Shown: in pieces, positions 7,645 to 15,106 of the stretch
Layout of the letters: every line of letters starts with the position of its first letter
Position numbering within the stretch: position 1 is the first letter of the stretch
Origin: Nonomuraea spiralis
Lineage (GTDB): Bacteria; Actinomycetota; Actinomycetes; Streptosporangiales; Streptosporangiaceae
Reading direction: 5' to 3'
Assembly (NCBI RefSeq): GCF_014648435.1
Contig: NZ_BMRC01000013.1
Coordinates: forward strand, 1-64,000
DNA length: 64,000 nucleotides
The notes under the pieces: generated by a model
Told to the model about the DNA's origin: nothing
Database searches by the model: none
The model's input: the letters and a program-made list of their open reading frames with translations, nothing else
Translations under genes and position numbers: made by a program

Positions 7645-8183
7645 TGGCGGGCTCCGGGCGCCGCGGGGTCTCCCCGGCCTTCTCGTTCGTCCTCAGCCTG
7701 GTGGCGGGCTTCCTGCTGGTCCTGACCGTGCCGAACCTCGGCACGGTCGTCCGTGCCGCCCGCGCCGACGGCGCGCCCGGGGTGTTCGTGCCGCGCACGC
7801 TGTCGTGCATCACGCATCCGGGGCACGAGTCCTGCGTCTGGACGGGGGACTTCCGCTCCGACGACGGCGCCATCCGCCGGTCGGACGTCGAGATCTACGG
7901 CAGCGACCGTTACACCCACCAGGCCGGGCAGCCGGTCCGCGCGGTGGACATCGGCTCCGGCGGCCGCGTCTACGGGCCGGGCGGGTCGAACGAGTGGGTC
8001 TTCAGCGCCCTTCTCTTGGTCGTGGCGCTGGGCCTGCTGTGGTTCCTGCACGCCGGTTCGCTGCGGCGGCTGCTTCCCGGCTCCTCGCGGCCCGGGCTAG
8101 CACCGGGTCCCGAGGTCGCCGGCCACTCAGCGGAGGCCGGCGAGCGTGCCGGACAGGAGAGCGGCGAGCGGGCCGGGCGCTGA
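7644..8183 (+). CDS. Membrane protein with an exported central domain
   Basis: 179 residues from ATG 7644, overlapping the previous stop codon. An N-terminal hydrophobic segment (residues 10-35) and a second one near residues 115-137 enclose an extracytoplasmic stretch with two cysteines (LSCITHPGHESC) that could form a disulfide. The tail is rich in Gly, Glu and Arg. No family recognised. It overlaps the convergent hydrolase gene by 57 bases. Confidence 0.6.
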   Translation: MAGSGRRGVSPAFSFVLSLVAGFLLVLTVPNLGTVVRAARADGAPGVFVPRTLSCITHPGHESCVWTGDFRSDDGAIRRSDVEIYGSDRYTHQAGQPVRAVDIGSGGRVYGPGGSNEWVFSALLLVVALGLLWFLHAGSLRRLLPGSSRPGLAPGPEVAGHSAEAGERAGQESGERAGR

Positions 8184-8852
8184 CACCATCGGCCAGCAGC
8201 CCGTGTCCAGGGTGTGGAAGTCCCACGACGGCTCGGCGCGCAGCGCGGACACGTCGGGGGACAGACTGCCCTGGAAGTGGTCCAGGGCGCAGACGACGTA
8301 GCTGGCCTTCTGCCGCTCCAGCGGAGTGCTGAGCACGGCGGGGTCGGCCACGGCGCGCCCCGGGTGGCCGACGAACCGGGCGGCCAGCCAGCGCGCCTGC
8401 GCCGCCGTGAGGCCCTGTCCCTCGGCCACCAGGGTGTGGTCGGGGGCGGGCCAGCGGCCCCCGCCCGACTCGATCAGGCGCAGCTCCTGCTCCCGCTGCC
8501 GGTCGGGGAAGGCGTGCAACATCGAACGGCCGTCGTGCGGCAGGAACGCCTCGACGTACACGGTGTGCGCGACGCGGCCCGGCGCCCGGTCGGCGACCTG
8601 CCCGGCCACCAGCCCCGAATAGCTGTGCCCGACGAGCACGACGTCGCGCAGCCCCTCGTTCTTCAGCAGTGTCAGCACCTCGTCGACGTGCGTCTCCAGG
8701 CCGACCCCCGCGACGTCGTCGCGCGGCCCGGACAGGCCGCGCAGGGTGACGGCGCGGGCGTCGTGCCCGAGCAGGCGCAGCCGCCGGACGACGGGCTCCC
8801 AGATCCACGCGCCCGACCAGGAGCCCGGCAGGAGGAGGAAGGTCCCCTTCAT
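8127..8852 (-). CDS. Alpha/beta hydrolase (esterase type)
   Basis: 241 residues from ATG 8852, with GGGGGA upstream. The protein starts FLLLPGSWSGAWIWEPV, carries the nucleophile elbow GHSYSG and ends with a truncated-looking cap. It resembles small esterases of the hydroxynitrile-lyase/EstC group. It lies 17 bases downstream of the phosphopantetheinyl transferase gene, in the same operon. A type II thioesterase-like or ester-cleaving role is possible. Substrate unknown. Confidence 0.7.
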   Translation of the reverse strand: MKGTFLLLPGSWSGAWIWEPVVRRLRLLGHDARAVTLRGLSGPRDDVAGVGLETHVDEVLTLLKNEGLRDVVLVGHSYSGLVAGQVADRAPGRVAHTVYVEAFLPHDGRSMLHAFPDRQREQELRLIESGGGRWPAPDHTLVAEGQGLTAAQARWLAARFVGHPGRAVADPAVLSTPLERQKASYVVCALDHFQGSLSPDVSALRAEPSWDFHTLDTGCWPMVSAPGPLAALLSGTLAGLR

Positions 8853-8869
8853 CTGGATCGTCCCCCTGC

Positions 8870-9640
8870 TCACGCGACGCCGGCCAGCGGCCCCGGCACG
8901 GGGCCACGTGCGAAGTCTGCCCGCGCGGCGGGCAGGTGGAACTCCACCGCCTCGACCGGACGGTCGGTGATCACCGCGACCGCGGCGACGTAGCCGCTGC
9001 CGGGCGACAGGACGCGGAAACGCAGGCTCTCCGGCGGGATGTCCAGCGGCCAGCTCAGCAGGGCCGGATCCTCCGCCGGCCCGCTCACCGCCACCTCCGT
9101 CGGAGGCACCCGCAGGCCGTGCCCGGTGGCCTTGAGCGCCGCCTCCTTGCGGACCCAGACCTTCGCGAACGCCTCGTACCTGTCCTCCTGGGGGAACGCC
9201 TCCAGAACGGTCAGCTCGGCCTCGGTGAGCGCGCAGCGGGCCAGGTCGTCCACCGGGTCGGCCGGTACGGCCTCCACGTCCACGCCCACCGGCCCCTCGG
9301 CCGTCACCGCCACCGCCACCCGGTCCTCCGAGTGCGAGACCGACACGTGCAGCGGGAAGCCGCGCGCCCGGACCCGCGGCTTGCCGTGATACCTGGTGCA
9401 GTCCGGGCACGACCGGTCCACCACCACCTCCTCGGGACGGATCCCGAACTGCACGGCGCTCGCGGTGCGCAGCAGCCACGACCCCGTGAGGAACCGCCTG
9501 CGGTCGGGCTCACGGCGGAACCGCGCGGCCCGCTCCAACTCGGGCTCGCTGAGCACCGACAGCAGGGTCTCCTCCGGATGGTCCCGCGGGCCGGCCCACC
9601 AGACCTGGCACTCTCCCGGCGCCACCACAGATGCGATCAC
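8870..9640 (-). CDS. Sfp-type 4'-phosphopantetheinyl transferase
   Basis: 256 residues from GTG 9640, with GGGAGG seven bases upstream and the start overlapping the preceding stop. Key motifs are intact: VSVSHSEDRVAVAV, VGVDVE (Mg-binding Asp) and FAKVWVRKEAALKATG (the WxxKEAxxK signature). It moves phosphopantetheine from CoA to carrier proteins. It gains weight here because the equivalent domain of the enediyne synthase at 27-33 kb looks inactivated. It shares an operon with a small unknown gene and a hydrolase gene. Confidence 0.9.
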   Translation of the reverse strand: MIASVVAPGECQVWWAGPRDHPEETLLSVLSEPELERAARFRREPDRRRFLTGSWLLRTASAVQFGIRPEEVVVDRSCPDCTRYHGKPRVRARGFPLHVSVSHSEDRVAVAVTAEGPVGVDVEAVPADPVDDLARCALTEAELTVLEAFPQEDRYEAFAKVWVRKEAALKATGHGLRVPPTEVAVSGPAEDPALLSWPLDIPPESLRFRVLSPGSGYVAAVAVITDRPVEAVEFHLPAARADFARGPVPGPLAGVA

Positions 9641-9978
9641 TGGTCTTCCTCCCTTACGGCTGTGCTGTTCTGGGACAGGACATGGCAGGCCACCAGCTCC
9701 CACCGGTCCACCTCGGGGTTGGCGAGGGTCTGCGTCACCTCGGCGCGCACCTGGGCGCTCGTCACGGGCTCGTCCACGCGCATCCGGATGACGATGTCCC
9801 CGCCGGCCTGGGTGAGGTCCTTGTGCCAGTGGCCCGGCAGGAGCGCCATGATGCGGATCCCGTCGATCGGGGAGCCGAGGATCGGCATCCCGCGCACCTG
9901 GCGCATCGTCACCTGGATCAGCATGGCTTCGTCGTCGCCGTACGGCGTGAAGGGGCGAACATCGGGTCTCATCTCCAT
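9637..9978 (-). CDS. Small protein of unknown function
   Basis: 113 residues from ATG 9978 (ATG 9972 is also possible). It is soluble, with alternating charged and beta-type segments (MLIQVTMRQV, DIVIRMRVDE, WELVACHVL). No family recognised. It overlaps the phosphopantetheinyl transferase start by a GTGA overlap, so it is almost surely co-translated with it. Its upstream region holds the first of three 36-bp inverted repeats. Confidence 0.6.
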   Translation of the reverse strand: MEMRPDVRPFTPYGDDEAMLIQVTMRQVRGMPILGSPIDGIRIMALLPGHWHKDLTQAGGDIVIRMRVDEPVTSAQVRAEVTQTLANPEVDRWELVACHVLSQNSTAVREEDQ

Positions 9979-10051
9979 CTCGTCTGCCGGATCTCTGTCT
10001 CTCGCACTTTCCACTGTGGGATCCGGGAGGGGCGCGATCCAGGGATGGGGA

Positions 10052-10087
10052 CGTCAGGAAGCTGCAGGCCGCCGCCGCATGCTGTCA
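10052..10087. promoter_or_regulatory. Putative operator, 36-bp inverted repeat (site A)
   Basis: The left half CGTCAGGAAGCTG (10052-10064) matches the site C half CGTCAGCAAGCTG at 12 of 13 positions. After exactly 10 bases, the right half at 10075-10087 matches CAGCTTGCTGACG at 9 of 13. It lies between the divergent gene at 9978 and the small ORF and exporter genes at 10216 and 10349. Confidence 0.6.
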
Positions 10088-10215
10088 GCGTGCCCGGACG
10101 ATTCCCCGCCGGGGTCCTAGGTCGAAGGTCCCGTGCCGTGCCGACCGGGCGTCCGATCCCGTGGACCGGGGGTGGGTGGCATGGTCGTACCGGAACCAGC
10201 GGGGAGGGAGGGACG

Positions 10216-10311
10216 ATGACCGGACCGGACGGACCGAGCCCGGGCGCCGCCCACCCCGCCGCCCTCAAGGGGTGTGCCAACAAATGTCCGCCGGTCGCGG
10301 TGCAGCCATGA
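10216..10311 (+). CDS. Small ORF (31 aa) with two cysteines, strong ribosome binding site
   Basis: ATG 10216 follows GGGGAGGGAGGG, one of the best ribosome binding sites in the window. The peptide is Pro/Gly/Ala-rich and ends in GCANKCPPVAVQP. It has no signal peptide. It stops 37 bases before the exporter start, so the two are probably cotranscribed. It could be a regulatory leader, a small partner protein or a modified-peptide precursor. No modification enzyme other than the degenerate YcaO-like protein is nearby. Confidence 0.45.
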   Translation: MTGPDGPSPGAAHPAALKGCANKCPPVAVQP

Positions 10312-10348
10312 CAGGCCACCGGACCACACACGGACGAAAGGCACACCC

Positions 10349-11761
10349 ATGTCAGCGACCCAGTCCCCGGCCCACGGGCGGCGGCCGGGATGGAGCCTCG
10401 CGCTGCTCGCGCTCGGGCACCTGATCATCAGTCTCGACTTCACCATCATCTACGTAGCTCTGCCGGACATCGCCGCCGATGTCGGTTTCACGCCGCACAC
10501 CCTGCAATGGGTGGTCACCGCGTACGCCGTCCTCTACGGAGGCTTCCTGCTGTTCGGCGGCCGGTTGTCCGACCTGATGGGGCGCCGGCGCATGTTCGTG
10601 CTCGGCCTGGCCCTGTACGGCGTGGCCTCCGTGCTGGGCGGCCTGGCCACGGTGCCGCCGGTGCTGCTCGCCGCCCGCGCCTTGCAGGGCCTGGCCGGCG
10701 CGGTGTTGTTCCCAGCGGTGCTGGCCCTGGTCAACACCACCTTCGCCGAGGGCAGGGAACGCAACCGGGCGCTGACGGTCTGGGCCATGGCGGGCGCCGG
10801 CGGGCTCACGGCGGGCTCGCTGGCGGGCGGGGTGCTCACCCAGGCCCTGGGCTGGCAGGCCGTGTTCTACGTCAACGTCCCGCTGGCCGCGGCGGGCGCC
10901 GTCGCAGCGTTCGCCCTGCTGCCCGCCGACGGCCGGATCGCCAGGGGAGGCGTCGACGTGCCCGGAACCCTGACCGGCACCGCGGGCGTCACGCTGCTGA
11001 TCTTCGCGGTCGCGCACGGCTCCGAGGCCGGCTGGGCGCGGGGCGAGGCGATCGCCGCCGCCGTCCTCGCGGTGGTCCTGCTGGCCGTGTTCCTGCGCCT
11101 CCAGGCCCGGGGCCGGACGCCGTTGATGCCGCTGCGGTTGTTCCGCAACCGCGCGCTCAGCGGGGCGGTCGTGGTCATCCTGGTGTTCGGGCTGACGATG
11201 CAGGCCGTGCCGTACTTCCTGACGCTGTACTTCCAGGACGTCCTCGGCTTCAGCGCCCTGGAGACCGGGCTGGCGTTCCTCGGCCCGACGTTGTCGATCA
11301 CGGCGGGCAACGTCCTCAGCGAGCGGCTGGTCGCCCACCTCGGCACCCGCGGCACGCTGATCATCGGCATCGTCGCCAACGCCGCGGGCGCCGTGCTCCT
11401 GGCGCCCGGCATGCACGGGGACGGCTCGCTGCTCACCGTCCTGGCCGGGGTCGTCGTCATCGGCCTGGGCATGGGCATCACGTACGAGGCCATGTGGATC
11501 GCCGCCGGCACCGGCGTCCCGGCGGAGGAGCAGGGCCTGGCCTCCGGGGTGGCCTCCACCGCGCTGCAGGTGGGGACGGCCGCGGGCCTCGCGGTCCTGG
11601 TGGCCGTCGCCAACCACGGCATCGAGGGGCTGGCGGGGCAGGCCCTGCGCGCCGCCTCCACCGAGGGGATGCGCGCCGCCGTCTACGTCCTGGGCGCCGT
11701 CATGCTGACGGCCGTCCTGGCCGCCCTCAGGCTCCCCACCCGGGCACGGTCGCACGTGTGA
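10349..11761 (+). CDS. MFS drug exporter, DHA2 (14-helix) type
   Basis: 470 residues from ATG 10349, with GAAAGG upstream. The protein opens with SLDFTIIYVALPDIAADVG (motif D1 type) and has GGRLSDLMGRRR (motif A) and many hydrophobic helices, typical of the EmrB/QacA group. It probably exports the product as a self-protection step, as SgcB-type transporters do in enediyne loci. It sits downstream of putative operator site A. Confidence 0.88.
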   Translation: MSATQSPAHGRRPGWSLALLALGHLIISLDFTIIYVALPDIAADVGFTPHTLQWVVTAYAVLYGGFLLFGGRLSDLMGRRRMFVLGLALYGVASVLGGLATVPPVLLAARALQGLAGAVLFPAVLALVNTTFAEGRERNRALTVWAMAGAGGLTAGSLAGGVLTQALGWQAVFYVNVPLAAAGAVAAFALLPADGRIARGGVDVPGTLTGTAGVTLLIFAVAHGSEAGWARGEAIAAAVLAVVLLAVFLRLQARGRTPLMPLRLFRNRALSGAVVVILVFGLTMQAVPYFLTLYFQDVLGFSALETGLAFLGPTLSITAGNVLSERLVAHLGTRGTLIIGIVANAAGAVLLAPGMHGDGSLLTVLAGVVVIGLGMGITYEAMWIAAGTGVPAEEQGLASGVASTALQVGTAAGLAVLVAVANHGIEGLAGQALRAASTEGMRAAVYVLGAVMLTAVLAALRLPTRARSHV

Positions 11762-11807
11762 CCGTGCCTCCCGCGCGCGCGGCCTGCAGTGCGGCCTGCA
11801 GTGCGGC

Positions 11808-13391
11808 CTACAAGGGAAGGTTGCCGTGCTTGCGCGGCGCCACGTGCTTGCGTTTGTCGCGCAGCATGGCCAGCCCCCGCGCCACCGCCGAGCGTGTCTC
11901 CACCGGGTCGATCACGGCGTCGACCAGGCCGCGTTCGGCGGTGTAGGCCGGGTGCACCAGCTCGCGGGTGTACTGCTCCAGCAGCTCGGCCCGGCGGGCG
12001 GCGGGGTCGGCCGCCGCGGCCAGCTCCTTGCGGTGGATGATGTTGACCGCGCCCTCGGCGCCCATCACGGCGATCTCGTTGGTCGGCCAGGCGAGTGACA
12101 GGTCGGTGCCGATCGAACGGGAGTCCATCACGATGTACGCCCCGCCGTACGCCTTCCTGAGAATGACCTGGATGCGCGGCACGGTCGCCTCGCAGTAGGC
12201 GTAGAGCAGCTTGGCGCCGTGCCGGATGACGCCCGCATGCTCCTGCTCCTTGCCCGGCAGGAAGCCCGGCACGTCCACGAGCGTGACCAGCGGGATGGAG
12301 AAGGCATCGCAGAACCTGACGAACCGGGCGGCCTTCTCCGCGGCCGACACGTCCAGCACGCCCGCCAGCACCGTCGGCTGGTTGCCCACCACGCCCACGA
12401 CCTGGCCGTCGATCCGGGCCAGCGCGCAGATCACGTTGGGCGCCCAGCTCTGGTGCAGTTCGAGGAAGTCGCCGTCGTCCACCAGCTCGGCCAGGACCAG
12501 GCGCATGTCGTACGGCTTGTTCGGCTCCACCGGCACGATCTCGGCCAGCCGGGGCCGGGCGTCGCCGGCCGCGCCGCGCGCGGGCAACGCCGGCGGGCGG
12601 CTCAGGTTGTTGCCCGGCAACATCGCGACCAGGTCGCGTACGGCGGCCAGGCAGCTCTCCTCGTCGTCGTGCACGAACGTGGCCAGCCCCGACCGGGTGG
12701 CGTGCACCTGCGCGCCGCCCAGCTCGGCGTGCGTGATGCGCTCACCGGTGACCGCCTCCACCACGTCCGGGCCGGTCAGGTAGAGCTGGGCGGTGTCGCG
12801 CACCATGAACGTGAAGTCGGCCAGCGCCGTCGAGTAGGCCGCGCCGCCCGCGCAGGGGCCGAGCACGACGGCGATCTGCGGGATCACCCCGGACGCCTGC
12901 ACGTTGCGCTGGAAGATGCCGCCGTAGCCGTTGAGCGACAGGACGCCCTCCTGGATGCGGGCCCCGCCGCTGTCGTTGAGCCCGATGAACGGCGACCCGC
13001 TGGACAGCGCCAGGTCCATCACTTTGTGGATCTTCTGCGCGTGCGCCTCGCCGAGCGAGCCGCCGAAGACGGTGAAGTCCTGCGCGTAGACGAAGACCCG
13101 GCGGCCGTCGATGGTTCCGGATCCTGCCACGACCCCGTCGGTGTGCGGGCGCTGGCGTTCCATGCCGAGGCCCTGGGCCCGGTGCCGGCGGAACATCTCG
13201 ATCTCCAGGAACGAGCCCTCGTCCAGCAGCAGGTCGAGCCGTTCGCGCGCGGTGCGCTTGCCCAGCGAGTGCTGCCGTTCCACGGCCTGCGGGTGGCCGC
13301 GCGCGATGTCCTCACGCGCGCCGGCGAGCTCCTCGCGCAGACGGTCCATGGCCGGCGGGGCTTCCTGGAGGACCTCGGGGGAGATGCTCAT
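11808..13391 (-). CDS. Acyl-CoA carboxylase beta (carboxyltransferase) subunit
   Basis: 527 residues from ATG 13391, with GGAGG upstream. Typical PccB/AccD features: GGARIQEGVLSLNGYGGIF, GPCAGGAAYSTALADF, DVPGFLPGKEQEHAGVIRHGAKLLYAY and GGAYIVMDS. It transfers CO2 from carboxybiotin to an acyl-CoA, giving malonyl- or methylmalonyl-CoA. It can supply malonyl-CoA to the enediyne synthase. The matching epsilon subunit is at 38.0 kb; the biotin-carrying alpha subunit is not in the window. Confidence 0.9.
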   Translation of the reverse strand: MSISPEVLQEAPPAMDRLREELAGAREDIARGHPQAVERQHSLGKRTARERLDLLLDEGSFLEIEMFRRHRAQGLGMERQRPHTDGVVAGSGTIDGRRVFVYAQDFTVFGGSLGEAHAQKIHKVMDLALSSGSPFIGLNDSGGARIQEGVLSLNGYGGIFQRNVQASGVIPQIAVVLGPCAGGAAYSTALADFTFMVRDTAQLYLTGPDVVEAVTGERITHAELGGAQVHATRSGLATFVHDDEESCLAAVRDLVAMLPGNNLSRPPALPARGAAGDARPRLAEIVPVEPNKPYDMRLVLAELVDDGDFLELHQSWAPNVICALARIDGQVVGVVGNQPTVLAGVLDVSAAEKAARFVRFCDAFSIPLVTLVDVPGFLPGKEQEHAGVIRHGAKLLYAYCEATVPRIQVILRKAYGGAYIVMDSRSIGTDLSLAWPTNEIAVMGAEGAVNIIHRKELAAAADPAARRAELLEQYTRELVHPAYTAERGLVDAVIDPVETRSAVARGLAMLRDKRKHVAPRKHGNLPL

Positions 13392-13480
13392 CGTTTCCTC
13401 CTCGGACTCTTCCGGTACGTCCAGTTAAAGATCGATGGCCGCCGGATGTCACCTCCTCCAGTGCTTGACCCGGCCGGACG

Positions 13481-13516
13481 TGGCAGGAAGCGGCAACGGC
13501 CTGCAGCTTGCTGCCT
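13481..13516. promoter_or_regulatory. Putative operator, 36-bp inverted repeat (site B)
   Basis: The right half CAGCTTGCTGCCT (13504-13516) matches the site C half CAGCTTGCTGACG at 11 of 13. Exactly 10 bases before it, TGGCAGGAAGCGG (13481-13493) matches the left half at 9 of 13. It lies between the divergent carboxylase gene and the GNTWP peptide gene. Confidence 0.6.
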
Positions 13517-13605
13517 CGCCGAAGCCTGGTTCATGGCCCCGCCGACGCGCAAAGTTGGAAGTGCGAGGAAACACCGAGAACAACCGCCGAGAAAGAGGCA
13601 GTGAA

Positions 13606-13824
13606 ATGACGAACAGCATTGTTGCCAAGAGAATGTCCCAGTGGATTATCGCGATCGTCTCCGGGATGCTCGTCTGGGCCGTGGGTGCCACCGCCGCGCA
13701 GGCCGCCGTCGCTGCCGGCCCGGGTGTGGTGAAGGCCGAGGGCAACACCTGGCCCGCGCCCCCCGCCGGCCCCGACGGGAACACCTGGCCGATTCCTTCC
13801 CCGCTGGGCAACACCTGGCCGTAA
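13606..13824 (+). CDS. Exported small peptide with three GNTWP repeats
   Basis: 72 residues from ATG 13606, with AGAGG upstream. The N-terminus is a signal peptide: basic MTNSIVAKR, hydrophobic IIAIVSGMLVWAVGATA, and a likely cut after AQA. The remaining roughly 36 residues carry GNTWP three times, the last forming the exact C-terminus, separated by Pro/Ala/Gly linkers. There are no cysteines. The gene lies beside a TrmB/LuxR-type regulator gene and under putative operator site B, and a strong terminator follows. A secreted signalling peptide is the most economical idea. Function not known to me. Confidence 0.7.
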   Translation: MTNSIVAKRMSQWIIAIVSGMLVWAVGATAAQAAVAAGPGVVKAEGNTWPAPPAGPDGNTWPIPSPLGNTWP

Positions 13825-13905
13825 AAGGCCCCGACCACAGAAAGGAATTGACCGTACATTTCCCCGAGGAGGTCTGCTTATTGGAGAAGAGCCGGAGAAT
13901 GACGA

Positions 13906-13932
13906 AACCCCCGCGATCGGGTCGCGGGGGTT
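13906..13932. terminator. Hairpin terminator after the GNTWP peptide gene
   Basis: Perfect 11-bp stem, AACCCCCGCGA (13906-13916) with its complement at 13922-13932, loop TCGGG. It lies 82 bases past the peptide stop, between convergent genes. Confidence 0.8.
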
Positions 13933-13939
13933 CGTCCGT

Positions 13940-13987
13940 GTGCGGCGCGTTTCGGGTGCGGCGCGTTTCGTTTGCGGCGCGTTTCGT
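13940..13987. repeat. Three tandem 16-bp repeats
   Basis: Units at 13940-13955, 13956-13971 and 13972-13987 read GTGCGGCGCGTTTCGT with one or two changes; a decayed fourth copy follows to 14003. They lie between the terminator and the 3' end of the regulator gene. Confidence 0.75.
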
Positions 13988-14022
13988 TTGTGGTGCTTTC
14001 GTGTGCGGGAGGAAGGACGGGA

Positions 14023-15009
14023 TCAGATCCAGTGCTCCTCCTTGGCGCGCAGCGCGGCCTGGAAGCGGTTGACGGCGCCGAGCCTGGCCATGAGGTCGGC
14101 GACGTAGCGCCGGTAGGTGCGTACCGAGATGTCGAGCTCGCGGGCGGCGATCTCGTCCTTGTCGGCCGTGGCCATCACCGCCAGCACCCGCTGCTCCATC
14201 TTCGACAGCGCCGGCTCCTCGCCGGGCGGGTCGAGGTGGTCGGCCAGCGGCACGGCGGCCTTCCACAGGCCCTCGAAGTAGATGACGAGCTGGGAGATCA
14301 GGCCGGGCTCGCGCACCAGCAGCGCCCCCGTGGAATGGGCCTTCGGATCGATCGGGACGACGGCGACGCTGCGGTCGTACATGAGCATGCGGTCCATCGG
14401 CTGGTCGGTGACGCGGATCTGGGCGCCCAGGTGCGCCAGCTCGCAGAGGTAGGACACCATGCGCTGGTCCTCCAGCGCCTTGGGGTGGAAGATCTCGCGC
14501 AGGGCCAGGCCGCGCCGCAGCGAGCGCGTGTCGAGCGGCAGCGCCGACTCGATCATCACCTCGTTGAACGGGCCGCCCGGGTGCAGGCAGAGCGTCTCCT
14601 TGTAGGAGAAGAAGGCCAGGTCGTCCAGGCGCTGGCGGACCCGCGCGCCGCTCTCCACCCGTTCGATGTCCAGCACCGGGGATGACCGGTCGCCCTCCCG
14701 CTTGTCCTCCATGAAGCTGGAGATCGCGTCGCGGGCGCCGAACACCCGGCGGATCTCGGCGTTCAGCTCCTCCAGGCGCTGCTCGACCAGGCGCTCGATG
14801 GCGATCCTCGGCTCGGTCGCGGTGACCCGGTGGCGGTCGTTCAGGTCGAGCATGGCGAGCCGGTCGAGCGTCTCGACCGCCGACTCCACCGTCTCGGGAT
14901 CGAGGTCCAGGGCCTCGGGCACCGAGCCGACGCTCTCGCCCCGATGGCGCAGGAAATAGCGGTAGACCGCCTCCGCTTCGGGGGTGACTCCAATGACGGA
15001 CAGATCCAC
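14023..15009 (-). CDS. TrmB/LuxR-type transcriptional regulator
   Basis: 328 residues from ATG 15009. The N-terminus (residues 1-60) resembles a TrmB winged helix, the middle a ligand or sensor domain, and the C-terminus (about residues 265-328) a LuxR-type helix-turn-helix (ELDISVRTYRRYVADLMARLGA). Such proteins are common actinomycete cluster-situated regulators. It is flanked by the exported GNTWP peptide gene and the YcaO-like gene, and three putative operators lie within 4 kb on either side. A lone CAGCTTGC at 15081-15088, before its start, may be a weak autoregulatory half site. Confidence 0.78.
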   Translation of the reverse strand: MDLSVIGVTPEAEAVYRYFLRHRGESVGSVPEALDLDPETVESAVETLDRLAMLDLNDRHRVTATEPRIAIERLVEQRLEELNAEIRRVFGARDAISSFMEDKREGDRSSPVLDIERVESGARVRQRLDDLAFFSYKETLCLHPGGPFNEVMIESALPLDTRSLRRGLALREIFHPKALEDQRMVSYLCELAHLGAQIRVTDQPMDRMLMYDRSVAVVPIDPKAHSTGALLVREPGLISQLVIYFEGLWKAAVPLADHLDPPGEEPALSKMEQRVLAVMATADKDEIAARELDISVRTYRRYVADLMARLGAVNRFQAALRAKEEHWI

Positions 15010-15106
15010 GCCCCACCTCCCGGGGTCGGCGGCCGGAGCTTCAGTTCCATTATCGGAATCCAGACGGCGCGCACTCCTCGCAGCTTGCGGTTCCTGGCCG
15101 GCTCGG

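Noticed and set aside
13606..13824. Lanthipeptide or thiopeptide precursor
   Set aside because: It has a Sec-type signal peptide and no cysteine, and no cyclase or dehydratase gene is adjacent.
15058..15093. Operator copy before the TrmB/LuxR-type gene
   Set aside because: CAGCTTGC at 15081-15088 is intact, but the partner half matches at only 5 of 13 positions.
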